64,000 bases of DNA from Alphaproteobacteria bacterium (GTDB taxonomy: Bacteria; Pseudomonadota; Alphaproteobacteria; UBA2966; CAIVPW01), in contig CANKGV010000001.1 of the NCBI GenBank assembly GCA_947481575.1, positions 62,001-126,000 on the forward strand. The letters are read 5' to 3'. The stretch's first letter is position 1, and every line of letters begins with the position of its first letter. A program made the position numbers and the translations under genes. The notes under the pieces were generated by a model. It did not search any database, was not told the origin of the DNA, and saw nothing but the letters and a program-made list of their open reading frames with translations. Positions 63,374 through 64,000 of the stretch are shown here, piece after piece.

Positions 63374-63439
63374 ATGGAAGCGAAAAAGCGCGTTCTCGTC
63401 ACCGGCGGCGCCGGTTTTCTGGGATCGCACCTGTGTTGA
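63374..63439 (+). pseudogene. 5' stub of an NAD-dependent epimerase/dehydratase gene
   Basis: ATG 63374 begins MEAKKRVLVTGGAGFLGSHL and one more Cys, then TGA. The TGGAGFLGSHLC text is the first beta-strand and dinucleotide loop of extended SDR enzymes such as UDP-glucuronate decarboxylases. Nothing after the stop resembles the rest of the enzyme in any frame, so only 21 codons of a roughly 310-codon gene remain. It marks a deletion or rearrangement junction. Confidence 0.65.
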
Positions 63440-63519
63440 ACTAGGGGCCCACTACCCTTGTCGCTACTGCGGTCGCATCGCATGATGCCTCCCTCAAAAA
63501 CCCGAAGGCAATTCGAACC

Positions 63520-64000
63520 GTGAACACCTCGATCGATCCCCGCGACTTTTGGAACCGCAAGATTCTGACGTGGGAGAAGGACCGTTACGAACCGGCCCGT
63601 GCCGGTTCCAGCGTCTTGGAAGCGTGGGCGAAGCGCTTCAGCGGACTGCCCGCGCGCATGGCCAACGCCCGCAAGTTCTTGCTGCCTCGCGTCGCCGGAC
63701 GCGATGTGGTCGAGCTCGGCTGTGGGTCCGGCCTTTTGGCCGAAGAGATGATCGACGCGGGCGCCAAATCCTACCGCGGCTTCGATGTGTCGGATGGCGC
63801 GGTCGCTGCGGCGACGGCCCGCGTGACGGCCAGTGGACTGGCGGACCGGATATCGTTCACCGTCGGCGACGTCAGTAAGCTGCCCGCGCTGAAAGCCGAT
63901 ATCGTCTATTCTCTCGGCACACTGGACTGGCTGACGCCGGAGCAGATCCAAGCGGTGTTCCGTCTGAGCGCGCAGTCGGAATTCCTGCATTCATTCTCGG
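63520..64000 (+). CDS. class I SAM-dependent methyltransferase, partial (3' end off window)
   Basis: From a GTG at 63520 the frame runs off the right edge. 160 residues are visible. Start PRDFWNRKILTWEKDRYEP, then motif [41 protein letters not shown] and DIVYSLGTLDWLTPEQIQAV. The SW-K-ED N-terminus and its location after an epimerase stub suggest a sugar or glycolipid biosynthesis island, but the substrate is unknown. Confidence 0.8.
   Translation, partial: MNTSIDPRDFWNRKILTWEKDRYEPARAGSSVLEAWAKRFSGLPARMANARKFLLPRVAGRDVVELGCGSGLLAEEMIDAGAKSYRGFDVSDGAVAAATARVTASGLADRISFTVGDVSKLPALKADIVYSLGTLDWLTPEQIQAVFRLSAQSEFLHSFS

Overview
The window is about 64 kb of GC-rich, densely coded chromosome from an alphaproteobacterium, most likely of the Rhodospirillales type. 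I infer this from the gene neighbourhoods: rodZ-ispG, lysC beside ubiG, comF/nitrilase/mutT/argJ/secA, xerD-aroK-aroB-CorC, recR-ybaB-dnaX-ffs, and pheA-kdsB-cytochrome c. Kdo synthesis (kdsB), a diderm-type SecA and secreted proteins fit a Gram-negative cell. I found no CRISPR array, prophage, insertion sequence or rRNA operon. No gene-free stretch exceeds about 260 nt.

Layout. From 1 to 18.3 kb lie housekeeping genes: isoprenoid (ispG, cut by the left edge), cell shape (RodZ-like), aspartate kinase, UbiG, a ComF/nitrilase/methyltransferase/MutT/ArgJ block, SecA, two related exported proteins of unknown function, AccA and a malyl-CoA lyase. From 18.3 to 32.3 kb lie XerD and a secreted protein, the aroK-aroB-CorC operon, an RHH protein and BolA, RmuC, RecR-YbaB-DnaX with the SRP RNA, PheA-KdsB, a membrane-anchored cytochrome c and a histidinol-phosphatase-like enzyme. 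From 32.3 to 38.2 kb is a complete yejABEF peptide ABC importer. From 38 to 51 kb are an M17 aminopeptidase, a GST, PncB, a small methyltransferase, a copper module (His/Cys-rich exported protein plus Tat multicopper oxidase), DUF998 and PAP2 membrane proteins, Kup, DedA and several exported proteins of unknown role.

From 51 to 57.4 kb is the most accessory-looking part. An adenylate-forming F390-synthetase-related enzyme, a FAD oxidoreductase and a SpoU-type RNA methyltransferase are fused head to tail into one operon. Beside it are a Bcr/CflA exporter and a divergent phytanoyl-CoA-dioxygenase-like enzyme. From 57 to 64 kb are an exported protein, an atypical PQQ dehydrogenase-like beta-propeller, an exported pentapeptide-repeat protein, tRNA-Ser(GGA), and the start of an envelope or glycolipid region (LPG-synthase-type membrane protein, a frameshifted membrane protein, a 21-codon stub of an NAD-dependent epimerase, and a methyltransferase cut by the right edge).

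Two genes (comF and the membrane protein at 62.4-63.3 kb) carry apparent single-base frameshifts. These may be sequencing errors or real lesions. Best candidates for new biology are the ligase/oxidoreductase/RNA-methyltransferase/exporter cluster, the tandem pair of exported proteins after secA that share a C-terminal domain, and the PQQ-like protein with an altered active site.
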